NCBI RefSeq assembly: GCF_052324685.1
Contig: NW_027506907.1
Location: forward strand, 297,790-361,789
Source: Brachyhypopomus gauderio
Lineage: Eukaryota > Chordata > Actinopteri > Gymnotiformes > Hypopomidae
Reading direction: 5' to 3'
Length of the DNA stretch: 64,000 bases
The notes beneath the pieces were generated by a model that was not told where the DNA came from, made no database searches, and saw only the letters and a list, made by a program, of their open reading frames with translations. The translations under genes and the position numbers were made by a program. This document shows, one piece after another, positions 1-13,490 of the stretch (its first letter is position 1; every line of letters starts with the position of its first letter).

Positions 1-945
1 AATATTTAATATCGTATCTAATCTGCGCCCGCGGTGTCTCTTGAGCGGAGCAGAACAGACTGACTCATCTGTAATGCGTGTGAAGACACCTCGCCAAACA
101 GAGGCGTATTTCACCTCGCCACTGCCATGACGCTCCGAGCTCCACCGTCCCTCCAGCTAGCGCTTTGGCCGTTCCTGCTAAGGTCGCGCTAAGGTCGCGG
201 ACAGTGAAACTGTAGAACGATGGTCCACAGGACCCTGCCAGAGGCCACACGGGGCAGACTAACACACCAGCAGTGGCACTCTGGGACATGGAGAGGGGCC
301 TACCTTTGGTTTAGGACCGTCCTGCTGGGACGAGGACGAAGACGGCGCTGGACAGGACTGGAGACCTGGGCAAGAGGACAGAGGAGACAGGAAAGGACGG
401 GGGAGACAGGAGGCTTCGTTTACATACATGAACTAAATGACCAGTCACAAGTTTCTCATTAAAAAAATGCTTTAAAATCAGATCAATTCAGCGGGATGCG
501 GCTTAAACGTTGTGTAAGCAAGCATGGCCCCCCCCCACACCCACACACACACAGCCCTGTATGGGCTATGGCAGCTGTGTGCATGTTTGTGTCTCCTTTG
601 TCTAATACACACAGACCCAACACCAGCAGCCCGAGGAGGCGATAGCTACAGAGGACAACAGACGTCCGCTCTGACTCACCGGATAAACCGCACGCGTGTC
701 CCTCCTCACTCATTTTCGAGCTGAGGTGTCACATGACCGCCTTTCACACACTCACCCCACCACTGCCAGCGTGCAATTAAGAGTCATATGAAACACGACG
801 TCCTATACCTAGACATTCACCGCAGCCAGCCTGAGACAAAGCACCGGCTGTGTGTGTGTGTGTGTGTGTGTGTAACAAAAAACAGATCGCAGCTGCACAC
901 CAGGCCACAACTGTGCAAGCTGTCTGTCCACATGGCAGCCGGAGT

Positions 946-948
<3 letters not shown>

Positions 949-999
<51 letters not shown>
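949..999. repeat. (TG)n microsatellite
   Basis: Uninterrupted TG dinucleotide tract of about 51 bp. A shorter TG tract lies about 75 bp upstream at 850-873. Confidence 0.95.
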
Positions 1000-1000
<1 letters not shown>

Positions 1001-1462
1001 TTGCATGACAAAGAGACTTCTCACCAAGTTACCCAGCATGTGGTCTTTTATACACTCACACATTTGATCCCAATTTAGCATCAGAGAATGACTAAGAGCA
1101 GCAAGATGAAGTTCCCGCCACCAACCTGCACTCCCCCAAAATAGACAGGAGGGGAACTAGCTGGTTGCACAGAATATTTAATTGCCCAGATACGAATGGA
1201 AACAGCACAGCTGTGTGTGTGTGTGTGTAAATAAGTGACAGTGAATCAACACTAAAATCCCCTCACTAAGTTGAAAGAGTAACTAGGTGGGATGCAGGGA
1301 CCCATGGTAGTTTGGACAGCAGTGTGTGTGTGTGTGTGTAGGACTGTCAGTGGGTCAGGACGGCAGACACCCAGGAGGACACTCACCACAGCCCCACAAC
1401 AGCGCCCCCTACAGCCTGGGACATCATCTTTAATCTTCGTCTTACACTCACGTGCTCGCTCA

Positions 1463-1464
<2 letters not shown>

Positions 1465-1540
<76 letters not shown>
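1465..1540. repeat. (CA)n microsatellite, 76 bp
   Basis: Perfect CA dinucleotide repeat, about 38 units. It produces spurious open frames coding TH or CV runs on either strand. Confidence 0.95.
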
Positions 1541-1542
<2 letters not shown>

Positions 1543-2411
1543 GTTTTGTCTGATTTTAGAGGAGAATGTCCTCGGAGCTGATGGAGCACAACCACGTCAC
1601 CTCTCTTGAGGAACTACAGCCTACAGCGGTTCACGGTCGCCACGGCAAAGGAAGAACTGGCTGTACCAGTTTGGTCAACGGCAGCGAAAAGGAAATAAAA
1701 ACACAAAACCCCATTATAAAAACAAAGAGAGAGATTAGCTGAGCTCACCATCACACAACATCTCAAGCACAGCCGACTACACGCCAACCTGACCAACCCG
1801 CCCACTCGCACAACCCAGCGGGATCTTGCCAGGTGTGTCCGTCAGAGGCCTATTTCCTGTCTAGGCCAAGACTGTGGCGGAACACAAAGGCCCGGCTTCC
1901 TGTGCGGACAGGAAGTGGGGGGCGGAGAGGGGGCCGGGTGCACGGGGAGGCTGCTGGGAGTGGGAGGTGATGTCACAGGAAAGTCCCGCTCAGCGAGACT
2001 GGAACAGTGCGGGACTGTTCGGCAGGGACGGGTCTAGGTGCCGGACACTCCCAGCTGTGGAGCTGGGCGGTGTAGAGTGATCTACAGAACGTCAGGACAG
2101 GGAGGCTGTGTCACACAGTGAGTCAGCGCTAATAGGTGTAGGAGCACCAACTCCTCACAACACACGTCAGACACACCAGATCCTCACTCAGTCCAACGCC
2201 GTCTTCTCCTGTCTCACTAACACAGGGCTTTTGTTTCCAGTATTCCTTCACAGTGCAAGCATAAATAGACAGGACGGCTTGTGTCTATAGACCTAAATGC
2301 TGTAGTACACATCTACATAAAGAGCCTGGGATAGATATTTATGATCATACAGACCGCCAGACGCACCCAGGGAACTACAGCAGACTAAGAGTGGAATTAG
2401 AATACTGACGT

Positions 2412-2414
<3 letters not shown>

Positions 2415-2467
<53 letters not shown>

Positions 2468-2521
2468 GAGACAGAGACAGAGAGAGAGAGAGAGACAGAG
2501 AGAGAGAGAGACCGAGAGACC

Positions 2522-2554
<33 letters not shown>
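2415..2554. repeat. (GA)n compound microsatellite
   Basis: About 140 bp of GA repeats interrupted by GACA and ACCGA variants. It is purine-rich on the + strand. The minus-strand open frame across it (serine/leucine repeats) is not a gene. Confidence 0.95.
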
Positions 2555-2555
<1 letters not shown>

Positions 2556-2748
2556 TTTCTTTTCAAAGTGAAGCTTGTGCTAGGGTGATTCATTTGCATC
2601 CCTTTTAACACACACACACATTGATCCTTTCTGGATGCATGTGTCTTTCAACTTTCTTCAAGGCTCTTGTGAGTCAGGTCTGTCCGTATCGTAGGTGACA
2701 TAAGTAAACCCTGCAGGGTCTGACATAAGTAACGGCCCAGGGCCAGTT

Positions 2749-2751
<3 letters not shown>

Positions 2752-2803
<52 letters not shown>
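2752..2803. repeat. (CA)n microsatellite, about 52 bp
   Basis: Uninterrupted CA repeat. Confidence 0.95.
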
Positions 2804-2806
<3 letters not shown>

Positions 2807-3193
2807 CAAACAGCTAAAAGTGAACCTGTACAGGTCACAGATCTGTAAGAATACGTTCATTTGACATGATGTCGTATCGAAAGCCCGGTCAAGGAACGAA
2901 ATAAATGTTTCCTGTATTTCAAGGAAAACTGGAAATTTCAATGGCTGCATGACAGTCATGAGTGTGTCTGATATCTACACCATGCTGCCATTTAAGGAAT
3001 ACAGCATGAGTGAGAACCTCCCTTGCTCAGCAAGATTATAAGACATCAATAACAAAAAAAATCAACAGCTCTATAGTACAGCATAAACCTAGAACAGCAT
3101 AAACACGATACATACAGAGAGCATCAAAGCAGTTAGTGACAGTTTCCCCATCAGTATCAAACATGCAGACCTCCAGCCAAAGAACATGACGTC

Positions 3194-3250
3194 GTGTGGA
3201 GTTTCACCACCAGGATCTACAGTGCTGAAAGCCCTGGTCCTCACAGGGGG
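3194..3250 (-). repeat. Short dispersed repeat, copy 1 (inverted)
   Basis: This 57-bp stretch, read on the minus strand, is nearly identical to 5056-5113 on the plus strand. The shared core includes AGGGCTTTCAGCACTGTAGA followed by a GGTGAAACTCCACAC end. Only a few bases differ. The two copies sit about 1.8 kb apart in opposite orientation, which suggests a piece of an interspersed repeat family. No terminal duplication was recognised. Confidence 0.75.
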
Positions 3251-4019
3251 CCGTCGGTCTCGGGGAGGGGCCCCCACGTTCATAGTCCAAAGGGCCCCAA
3301 ACACAGGGCTACTGGACCCACAGCTAGCCCACCGCCTCCCGCCGGGCTCTGGATTCAATTATCCGCCGTGCAAGCTGTTCTGCTCCGATCTGCAGCATTC
3401 GCCACGGCTCCACGCCGGCCCGGGAATTACACAGCAGCTCCCACATGGAATTTTCCCACGGTGACATGGAATACAGAGACCCCCCCCCCCCCACCCCGAA
3501 TCTCCACCAACACCTCCACACGACCGACGTAGAGCGATGGTGCGACAGCGTGTGGAGAACTCCGTAGGGAAGAGAAACACGCACGTTTGCAAACAAAGTG
3601 AGCGTTTATTCAGTAACGTGGTCTGTGATTGGACGGTGATAAACGCCTCGGTCAATCACCGCCTGTGTTGTTTGCTTCTGCAGCACCTCCATGTCTGTAT
3701 AATTGTATTTACCGTCACATGAAGGGGGAGAAAAACCAACAACACTAAACCCACATTCACTTCTTCCTCCCACAGCGGGACCTTTCCCACTCACCGTCTC
3801 CGTTTGTCAATCTCCGACTGATCCTTGGTCAGTTTGAAGGCCCGTAAAGAGCCAGCGTGTGCCTGTGCTGGGACTGACCTGGGATCAGGCCTCAGCCTCC
3901 CCCGTCTGGCACGTGGGTGTGTAATTTAGAGCGGCCACACAAAGAGACAGACACCCGTGTGGGGCAGGGATTAACAGAGGGGTGACTGAGGGCTGGCCAC
4001 TGATTGGAAATGGGGATGT

Positions 4020-4061
<42 letters not shown>

Positions 4062-4532
4062 GTGAACATCAAACAGACCACAACCAGGTGGAACAAGCTC
4101 TGCAAGGCCATGGCTGTGTAGACGGAGGAGAATCGCGACTTACAAAACGCTTCAACCGGCCTGGTCAAAGCTCCTTTCAAAGAACCAGCACAAAGTGCGT
4201 GTGTGTGTGTGTGTGTGTGTGTACACAGGCAACACAAGGAAACGCTACTGGAGAACAGGTCAGTGAACGTTTTATTTGTGTTCATTTGAAGAGAGATAAC
4301 ACAGCTGAGTCATCGTCCGCTCTATACAAAGATCGACTCTATGCGCTCTGTGGACTGACCTCAGATCAGCCTGTAAAGGGGGCCACAGCTCCTCTGCAGT
4401 GCAGGGTGAAGTCACACGGGTGGAGACGGAAAACTCAACATGAAACAGAAGGACCTTCAACTAGTGTCAGTCACATGGCGCAGTATACCGAGAACGCTGC
4501 TCTGTGTCCTTAGATAACACACACACACAACA

Positions 4533-4571
<39 letters not shown>

Positions 4572-5055
4572 CACTCACACTGTTTCCACACATTACGTGT
4601 GCAACCGTCATCACTTTTGCCCATATTTACACAGGTGTCCTGGGACCAGACTTTGCCATGTATAACCAAGTGAAACACGTTTATATTAAAGGGAGACCTG
4701 GACCTAGATCAGCCCTCGTAACTCGAGGCTGCTGGGATATCCCTCGATTAAAGATACACTAGCGGTGTGGTAGTCTAGACTCCTGACGAGAGACCCTTGA
4801 GAGGCCAGTGATGACGCAAAGTTTTAAACCTCCGTCGATGGCTGTAGCGGTGCGGGACGCTGGATGAGAAACGCAGACGCTTCCTGGATCTGCGACACTC
4901 CTGGATCACGGAGAGAACCCTGAAGAACACGCCTGACCCGGGAGGGTTCAGGGTGACTGGAGGAGTCGTTTGGTTGAACCTCCCACATCTGGTGTTACTG
5001 CACCGCACCTCTCCATCAACTTAAGGTTGCCAAACCCTTCTGTCCTACAGTTCAC
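3251..5055. other. Gene-free stretch
   Basis: No exon recognised. It contains CA/TG tracts at 4022-4059, about 4198-4221 and 4510-4572, and a C run at about 3480. The larger open frames in this stretch are broken, low-complexity or shadows of repeats. Confidence 0.55.
4022..4059. repeat. (CA)n microsatellite
   Basis: Perfect CA repeat of about 38 bp. A TG tract (4198-4221) and a compound CA tract (4510-4572) follow within 550 bp. Confidence 0.95.
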
Positions 5056-5113
5056 TCCCCCTGTGAGGACCAGGGCTTTCAGCACTGTAGATCCGGGAGG
5101 TGAAACTCCACAC
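5056..5113 (+). repeat. Short dispersed repeat, copy 2
   Basis: Plus-strand copy of the repeat found in inverted orientation at 3194-3250. The conserved block translates to AFSTVDPGGETPH in one frame in both copies. That reflects repeat identity rather than a protein. Confidence 0.75.
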
Positions 5114-8100
5114 AGACACAGAAATGTTCATGTTAGAGGACATAAAACTGTTAACAGCATCGGATACGACTGAAGGGTTGATGTTAGCCAACAGCGTAGC
5201 AACTAACCAACATGATCATGTTGGGTATTCGTTGGGTTTTAGGCAATTGCGACTGCGGTTGGCCTGCTCGTATGCAGCAAAACAAGACGTACGCATGTTT
5301 TGAAGAGAAGAAAAGAAGCAGCTTCCAGAATAGTCCGCATACATGCATTCCCTGGAGATAAGACTCCACGAGGGGTCCAACACCACAAGCCCAGATTCTA
5401 AATCTTGCATACGCTTAAGTTCTTTACTACCACAAATTCCACAGGATATAAATCTGTCCTCAAACATCCAGAAGAACTCTCCAAAGGATGAGACACATGG
5501 AAAATGGAATGCGAGCCTGACACCATGCAGGAAAAGAGAAAGATTAGAGCCCCCCCTCCCCCACGAAGAACCCCAGACCAACAATAATGCAAACAGAAGA
5601 CGCAGAGGAAGATAAACTGTTGAAGAGTGCAATGCCATGCGCTCTGATCTGGGATCTGCATGTGCGTCTCCTTCACAATGGTGGGGATGACGAAGACCTC
5701 AGTCAGAGCTGATGTCAGATCTGCCATCAGAGATACGCTCGCTGTCCATCTGCTAATGTTAATGATGAGTGGAACGATCCTGTGGCTAGTAAGAGTTCAA
5801 GCTAATAAAGACAACGACAGTTGACAGCTAGCAAACGAGATCATTTTAACCGCTTTTCTTTCACTGTTAGACGCATTAGCAGAAAGCCAAAGGGTGCAGC
5901 TTCAGTCATTAACATTCGGTCTTCTTTTTAAGCACGCTTGTGTGTTTTGAGTGCATGTTTGAGTGTGCGCTCAAATCCATTCCTGGCAAAGAGCTCTAGG
6001 AGAGGCCACGGGTGGGCAGTACGCACCCCCCCCCCCCCCCAACCTCCAGCCATCAGCATGCGAACACGTCCGGCTCTGAGAACCTCGGGAAAGCGAAGGC
6101 TCGCTGGTTAGGGCCGTTCCAGCTGGCTTATGGAGCGATCTGGAGATCAGCGGTGGTCTCCACGGGAGGGTCGAGGGGTAAGGTCTGGGAGGTCTGAGAG
6201 GAGAGGGAGAGCGGAGGAACCACGGCGCCACGTCCACCCCCTGCAGAGAGCCGTCGATAATGAAACCCGCCGCACGTGGTGTCCCGCCGGACCACAGATC
6301 AGGTCAGCAGCTCTAGGTGGAGCCAAAGAAACGTTCATCGGCTCTACGCACAGCCTGGTCTGAAGAAGCTGGCTTTCAGAGCCAGGAATCAGCGCTTATA
6401 CACACTTACACACACGAGGAACCCAAGAGAAATAGTGCATAAAGATCAAGTACCCACAACCCCATATCATTAGCATATGATCATGAAGGTTTGATAAACA
6501 ACAAAACAGTTAAGCTGCTTTCATAGAAAAACAGAAGACAAAAGAACAATGTATTATTATACTTCTGCATACAACAGATGTTTCCACTACAAACCACACC
6601 ACACTTGCACCAAACTTCTGTTCAGTTTAAGACATACCAACCCTATAGCGTAACAGAGATATTAGGTTTCAGCATTCAAGTTATTAAAGTTCTCTGTTCA
6701 GTCACACACCACAGCTGTCTCTAGGCTTGTGTAATCCTGTCATACACAAGGCACTTTCTTGGTCTCAGACACCGACCTCCTTCAACACTGGCTTACACTC
6801 GGGTGAGGGCCCTTGTGTGCCTGGCTCTTATCTGCTAGGTGCCGTCGTCGTTTCTTCTGGTCGAGCCATGATAGCCCATCATCGCTCCCCATGACCAGTG
6901 CTGGGTCAGAACCGAGGCTACATCCCACCTCACCTTCTCAGTCCAGGTCAACTTCACGGTCATACCTTCTCACCACAGGTGTTGCGGCTAACAAAACACT
7001 TAAAAGTAGTTCCTCCATGATATGGTATTACCATAGCAGCTTCTACACCAAAAGCCACCAAATCATATCACACTGTGATTAGTCTGGTGCACATTCGACA
7101 ATCGAAGGGGGGTAAAAGGGGCTTTTGTGGTCTCCTTCACAAACATTAGTTGGTTAATAGGAAGCAACAGGCTCTTCTTGTAGGTGTTGTTCCAATTATG
7201 AACCGACGGGTTGAGCCAGACTGCTGAACGTGAGATTTGCATCTGGCCGTAGGGCTGCATAATCATGAAGGAAATTATTACTCTTTTGCAAGCATGCTCA
7301 TGACACACTTCTTTGAGTGCGTTATGCACGTTTCAACGCACATTTCACTTGAGTGCATTGCATTTTATTTTGACTCTCCAGTTGACACACTTCACAGGGC
7401 AAGATCTCATGGGCTTTAGGCCATGTGCATTTCGCTGTGCACATCAAGAACTGTTTTGGATTTAGTCCAGACCTGTAAAAAAAAAAAAATCAACTCCCCT
7501 GGGGAGACCACTTCCTGTCACATGACCTCAGGGTCCATACTGGATTGGCACAGGGGTGAGAGATTCTAATGAGCGGGGGGCCACCTGCTGTTGATTGGTC
7601 GTTTCCATTGACGGGGGCTACACCACCTGCTACTGTACTTCAGCTCAACAACACGCAAATAAGCAGCTTAAAATCCAAAACAAACAGCCATCTGCGAAAC
7701 TGCGGATCTGTGCTTTTTAAAAATACAAAGCACCTGCTTTGCCCAGTTTCTCATAATGTCGGCTGATAAGATCCCGTGCCCTTTACAAAATGCTCTGGTG
7801 AATACGAATTCTGGATTAAGACCTGATGAGTTACATCATTATCTATTATGACATCAATTAAAATATTAAGAAACAATACTAATGTCAATTTATAAGCTTG
7901 GAAAATGACATTTTATATGTCCAAAGCAACACAGCATCCCTACAATTCAGTAATCTACACTGGATGATGCAAGGAAAGAAATTCTTACATCTGGAAACAG
8001 GTACAACCATCGTGTCATGGCAAAGATGACTTCATCTACATAAAGACAAGGGGGACCAGTTTGCTTCCTTTTGGATTATTCCTTATATCAAGCAAGACCT

Positions 8101-9848
8101 TTCAATCAAACAGAACCACAGTACCTGCTGGAAACACACGAGTACACACTGCTCAGCTAAAAGACTCGATAAAAACGAATATTTCAAGGACAGGGCAGTC
8201 GAGTTTATTTTTCGTGTATTTTTCAGTTTGCTTGGTTCATTTTTCAAGCGTGTTAAAGTCTTGCTGTACAGAGCGCTAGCGTGGCGTGCTCGTCTGTCTC
8301 CGTCTGTTCTTTCAGAGGTCGTGCTCGGTACACCACTGGCCCCCAAGGTCACCGATAAAGAACAACACGCCTGTTGGCTGCATCTGAGCCAACCAAGCCG
8401 GGAGCAGCCTGCCTCACCGCGGCCCACCAGGTGCGTCCAGTGACGGAGGTGGAAGCAGCAGTCGACTGCCTCTCCGGTTTCACTCCACCTGCTGACTCCA
8501 TTTTATAGAGGGCTCCTAAGATTCCCAGGGGGGTTTCTTTGGTAAAACAACACCAACTAGTATGAGGGAGGGGATGAGGGAGGGGGGGGGGGGCTTTTTT
8601 ATGGGGATGGGGTGCCTGAGGCCTGTGTGCATCAAGCTTCTCAGATCAAAGCAAGTGATGGTCCAAGATCTGTGCTTGGTTAGACAATCAAATTAATCAG
8701 AGGAAATAAAAGAGCAAAAACTGATCCTGGCTCAGTATGAAAAGTATGACAATGTATGGGAGAGCCGGGATGCATATAGCTAGTAGACTGAAGGTGACCT
8801 TAGACACACACAGTCTTCCTCTTATCTATCCCCCGAAGAGCGTTTCCAAGTCTTTAGGTAAGTCGTTTCAGGGTCAGTACCCACAGAACCCCAACATCCC
8901 CACTGCCCAGGACCACAGCGCATGGTAAAGCCATCAACGCGCCTGCATTCTCCCCTCCTGCCCCAACGTGTGGAACGGCCAAACACTCTCCTCCTACCCT
9001 AACATGGAGGACCAAGAGCACATTCACCGAGCAGCTGATGAGCAGGAATTTTTCGGGCCACTCCAATCCAAAAGCAGAACTGGGTAAAGGACGATCTAGG
9101 CCATCTTATTCTTTCCCTGAAGGTAGCACACTAATTCCGCACTCGACCCAAAGCAGAACGAGAAGGCAGAGGGTGGGGAGGAATCGTGGCCGACTGCGAT
9201 GCGACTTGTGTCCGGGTGAGATGCCAGTTTTGATATGCTGCTGCCAGCGTGCGGACTCTTGGAACACAGACGCAGACACCCAGCATCCACCGTTCAGCCG
9301 AACGTCACAGTGACGCTAGCCACTCTGGAAGGGGCAGTGGGCTTCTCCAGAAAGCCACGACGTTCTTAACGCACACTAGAGGCCCACACACATGCCCGTC
9401 TTCCCTCAAGAGCACATGGAGGAACGTTCTTTTAGAACCTGGGTGGATTCTCATTCCTCATATTTATAATTGCACTTGATGCGGGGACATGGCCTCGTCC
9501 CTACTCTGAGCAGGGACTTCCTGAGGGGAAGAGACACTAGCCTCCTTGGTGTGGCATTGCTGTAGGGAGCACTGCTGAGGAACGGAGACATTTCTAAGGC
9601 AGAAACCGGCACAGCATCCTGCCCAACTCAAGCTCCAACAGCACACACAGAAAACCAGAGTCCAGCAACGCAAAGAAGGACTGTATCACGATGGGCAGGG
9701 ACGGTGACTCTCAGAGAACTGTTAAAACCCTGGAGGCCAAGTTGCCCCCCGGGCACAGCATCCCCGCCCCCCTCCAGGCGCACGTGGGCAAACACTGTAC
9801 CTCAAGCCCGTGTTTGTTGACAGTGGTTGTCAAGTTCCTGCTCAAATG
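5114..9848. other. Gene-free stretch, 4.7 kb
   Basis: No gene supported. A C run lies at about 6027-6040 and a G run at 8581-8592. At about 8870-9070 and 9580-9760 the plus strand has a faintly coding-like, proline-rich composition. Its frames are broken, no family is recognisable and no coherent splice pattern emerges, so no call is made. Confidence 0.5.
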
Positions 9849-9937
9849 GGATAAGTTAGGGGTGGGCGATATGGGAAAAAAATAGTATCACGATTTTTTC
9901 ATAAAATCATAAAATATCGTGCACCCCTAGGATAAGT
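9849..9937. mobile_element. 73-bp hAT-type MITE with 8-bp target duplication
   Basis: The element runs from 9857 (TAGGGGTG) to 9929 (CACCCCTA), so its ends are perfect inverted repeats. The same 8 bases, GGATAAGT, flank it at 9849-9856 and 9930-9937. Eight-base target duplications and TAGGGGTG/CAGGGGTG ends are typical of the hAT superfamily. The AT-rich inside has no coding capacity, so it must have been moved by a transposase made elsewhere. Confidence 0.85.
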
Positions 9938-12900
9938 CCTATGATTGGCCAAGTTCTGTCCTCAATAGCCCTCCCCAAAAGAATATTTGCAAATATCTTG
10001 TTTCTTAAAGCTCATATGTTGTTTCTTAAATAAACATCATGATGTCCTGAAGCTTTTAAAAAAAACTTGAACCCAATCTAAACCTATAATTTCATATGGC
10101 CTGACAGGAAAACCTGTATAACCCAGTTAGTGTCCGACGGTTAAATAAAATGCAAAGTAAGCTGTACAGACACTGGCAAACGGCTCTGGAGAAAACGGAA
10201 AGCTGGTGTTATTAATGGACAGTGGCGTGTGTGTGCTGACGGGGTTTGCCCCGTCTGTCCTCAACGGTGTCGCCCCCGACAGCTGCTCCACACACCCGCC
10301 CCTTCAAACACCAACCCAGTCAATTAACCCAAAGACGCGGTTTAATGAGATTAGGTCCTAATGGTCGGGATAAGAGTCAATTACTTGACCAAAACTTCTA
10401 GCTGGGTGTGTCGAGGAGGACTGGAGAGTGTGTTGTACCAATATCTGTAAAATCAATTCACTTCAGCTTGGCACTGTACAGTCGCTGCGGACGTGAACTG
10501 CTAAATCATCTGTTTAGGTTCCTGGCCGAGTCCTGTGGGCAGGACAGTGGGACTGGACCCCTTCAAGATCGCCACATCGTCCGAATAAGCGATATATGGA
10601 CGTGACGGACACGTTCGGTACACGGTGCGCTGCGGAACACCGTCAGTATTTTAAAGTCTGAGGTGGCGGTGCACGTTTAATACGTGTCCTGTACACCAAA
10701 CACCAGAAAGGGTGGAGACCGCTCGCTTCGTCGTGAAAAGGCTTAAAACTCGCAACTCCGAACTTATTCACACTGAACCACAGAAAACCCGAACCGTTTT
10801 CTTGGTCTGCGGCGGCGAATAAAGGCTGTGCGGAGTTTGAACACACCCAACACCGGGGGTCGACAATAAAACCGCGTGTGACGGACATTTCGAGTCAAAA
10901 TCGTCACGAAATTGCCGAGCGGCGCGCGCGGGCACGACGAAGCGGGCCGGACCGAAACTGTACCCGTTATTTTGTCACCACCCATGTTTTGCGTCTTTTC
11001 TTCAAACGGATTCAGGCGTACACCCCGTACATCCAAGAGGACACACCGGTCGCTCCTGGCACCGTGCAGGCGACGCTCATTGTGCCAGCTAATGACATTA
11101 ATACCAAGCCAGACAAACAATGTGACCATCGGAGGATGGAAACGTCTTTGCGCGTTCTCGTGATCTTGCGCCACACATGTAGCGTGTAGGATGCGGCTCG
11201 TACGCATCTGTCCGTTTTCGGTACGCTAGATCCGTTTTCTTATTCTCTCTGGCTATTTTTTCATTACAAGACGAGACAATAATAATAGCCCCACGGCAGG
11301 GCGTGAGGGCTCCGATTCTTTAAACAGCCCTTTTAAATAGTTTATCCATGTTTTATTCCGCATACACCGACAACCACCAAATCAAACGACCAAATGCAGC
11401 AGAATCCTCACTATGGTACCAGTTTAGTTGGGCTTTGAGCCCGTCTTACCCAGCGGAGAGAAGGTGAAGGCGCGTCTCCTGTGATTCCTAACGGGAGCAG
11501 CCGGCACTTACGAGACCACGCCAAGTAATATCCAACGCTCTTGACACTTAAAACACAAATTCTATATTTTCCTCGGATTTCTTTTTTTCCCTCACTTAAT
11601 CAAAAACTACGATCCCATTCGCTTACGGATACATTTCTGTCCTCTTTCCCAGTCTCTCCCTCTCTCTCGCGGGGAACAAGGATTGTGGCGTGCTCCTTGG
11701 CGTCCAGCTTCCTGTCCCGCCCACATTTCAGAATCGACCAATCAACGGATCCAAAGGAGTGGCACCGCGCACCGCTCTTCAGGAACACGAGCGCACCCGA
11801 CGCGCGCGCCAGACGGGCGATTTCTCCGTGTGGACAAGCGAACAGTGCTGGTTGAAAAAGCCCTTTCAATAAGTGCTCTGTTATACCAGCTAAGAGTGGT
11901 GTTCAGGTTAATGGAGTTGGTCATAAATCCGTATAAAAAATCAGTACGAAACCAAATAAAGCAACAGTGAACACAGGCAGGTTTATACTAATTAAGGATT
12001 TGCTTATAGGCAACCACGTAGTGTTATTCGTTTCGTCAGGGACAAGGGACAGCTAGGCGTAACAAAACTGCTGTATGTCCGAGTGAGGAGTGTTCAATAG
12101 GGAAACATGCCTTTTCTTTTGCGGTCTAAATTACAGAACAGTCTCAGACCAAAAAAACACCAGTACAAGTCTGGAGTCGCCTGTTTGTGAAAGACAAACA
12201 AACAGAAGCAGCACTAAATAAAGTGCATTGCGGTCTTTAATGAATACGTGTTTTCAGATATGGGACAGATGGGAATTCTCCGTAGAACAAAGCAACAGGA
12301 CAACAACAGCAGGACGCTGGGCGAGGTTCTCCACCTAGTGGCCGTGTGGCGTCAACTCTCGTTTACCTTTCACAATTCACAACAGCAAAAAACAACAAAA
12401 CGACCTTTGTGTCTACGTAATTGTGCTGTACTTGCATAAACTACATAGCGTTGCTATGATTTCCTTAAAAATGCGTAGGTCTGCAGAATTGGTTTACTAT
12501 TCGAATATATTTCGAATGGGAACGTACTACCAATGTTTGATCTTAAGGAATACACATTTAATCACAGTCGGTCGTTAACATTTTAACTGTTGTGCTTGAA
12601 TAAACAGTTACTGTCCGTCCTATCCGCCCCTAACCACATATACCAGAACGTAATTTCTGACACCTTCTAAACGTCGTTTCGGTCTCACACCAGCGTGTGG
12701 CGCTACAGTCCACAGCATGTGCGTCTTTAAAAAATGGTAGCGTCGAGGCAGACGACACAAGAAAAGGAGTAAGAGGAGTGAGGACTGGTAATTTCAGCCA
12801 GCAGTTGTATGATACACATCCAAGTGACAGCAGCGTTGAGGAAAAAATGTAAGGCATATATGATCTGGACACCACATAGAGTGATGGAGGACAAGGAGAC

Positions 12901-13455
12901 TGAACTTCACAACCACACACACGGAAACAGAGGAACCTGAAACAGAGAAATACCACAGACTGAGAGAAAATAGAGAGAAAAGGAGGGGATACGGATAGTT
13001 TGCAAAGTTGTTGCATTGATGATAGTGGCATGTGATCCATTCCTGGGATATGTTAAATGGAAACACACTGACACTGAAAGTCTATGATAGTTAATACATA
13101 TTTATATGAAACATATTTCAATTACACATTTATATGAAACATATCTTTATACGGTGTATATAAAACATTTAAATGTCACATGTGTATTAACCTTGTATAT
13201 GACTCCTAAAACACAGAATGTGATGCTCACATTTCCCTTTACCAGTAAATGGCCTAAAACCTGCACATGCCTCTGTGGTCATCTTACATCTACCATAAGA
13301 GAGCAAGACAACATATGTATATGACATGTTTTTACAAATAGATTTTTGTAGGAAACACAATTTGGTAAAATTATTCATGAGTCATAGATTCTTCAGTCAA
13401 AGGTATAAATAAAACCATTAATCTGTGTAATTTGTGCTTTCACAGATTTAATTTC
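9938..13455. other. Gene-free stretch including a CpG-rich block
   Basis: No coding exon is recognised on either strand. The 147-codon minus-strand frame at 10764-11207 has no recognisable motif and lies in CpG-rich DNA, where stops are rare. The CpG-rich part is entered separately. From 11900 to 13455 the DNA is AT-rich, with a near-duplicated short motif (TTTATATGAAACATAT) around 13100-13150. Confidence 0.5.
10880..11870 (-). promoter_or_regulatory. CpG-rich block, possible minus-strand promoter
   Basis: CpG dinucleotides and GC-rich motifs are much denser here than in neighbouring DNA (about 10910-10950 and 11740-11840 in particular). Read on the minus strand, good donor-like sites occur near 11521 (G|GTAAGTG) and near 11450 (G|GTAAGA). 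This fits a non-coding first exon of a gene transcribed towards coordinate 1. No coding exon for such a gene could be found downstream, so the direction and identity are inference. Confidence 0.3.
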
Positions 13456-13490
13456 TGTCACATCCCAGCTAATACCCAATGACCTGCCCC

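Larger units (their letters stand above)
1..3193. other. Gene-free stretch with microsatellites
   Basis: I see no supportable exon on either strand. Open frames here are short and mostly run through simple repeats. Dinucleotide tracts lie at 850-873, 949-999, 1212-1228, 1321-1339, 1465-1540, 2415-2554 and 2752-2803. The rest is unique-looking sequence of mixed composition. It could be intron or 3' flank of a gene outside the window. Confidence 0.6.

Noticed and set aside
8870-9760. Coding-like, proline-rich patches on the plus strand
   Set aside because: The frames are broken repeatedly, no family is recognised, and no consistent set of splice sites was found.
10764-11207. 147-codon minus-strand frame
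   Set aside because: It has no recognisable motif and lies in CpG-rich DNA where stop codons are scarce; overlapping frames on the other strand are equally open.
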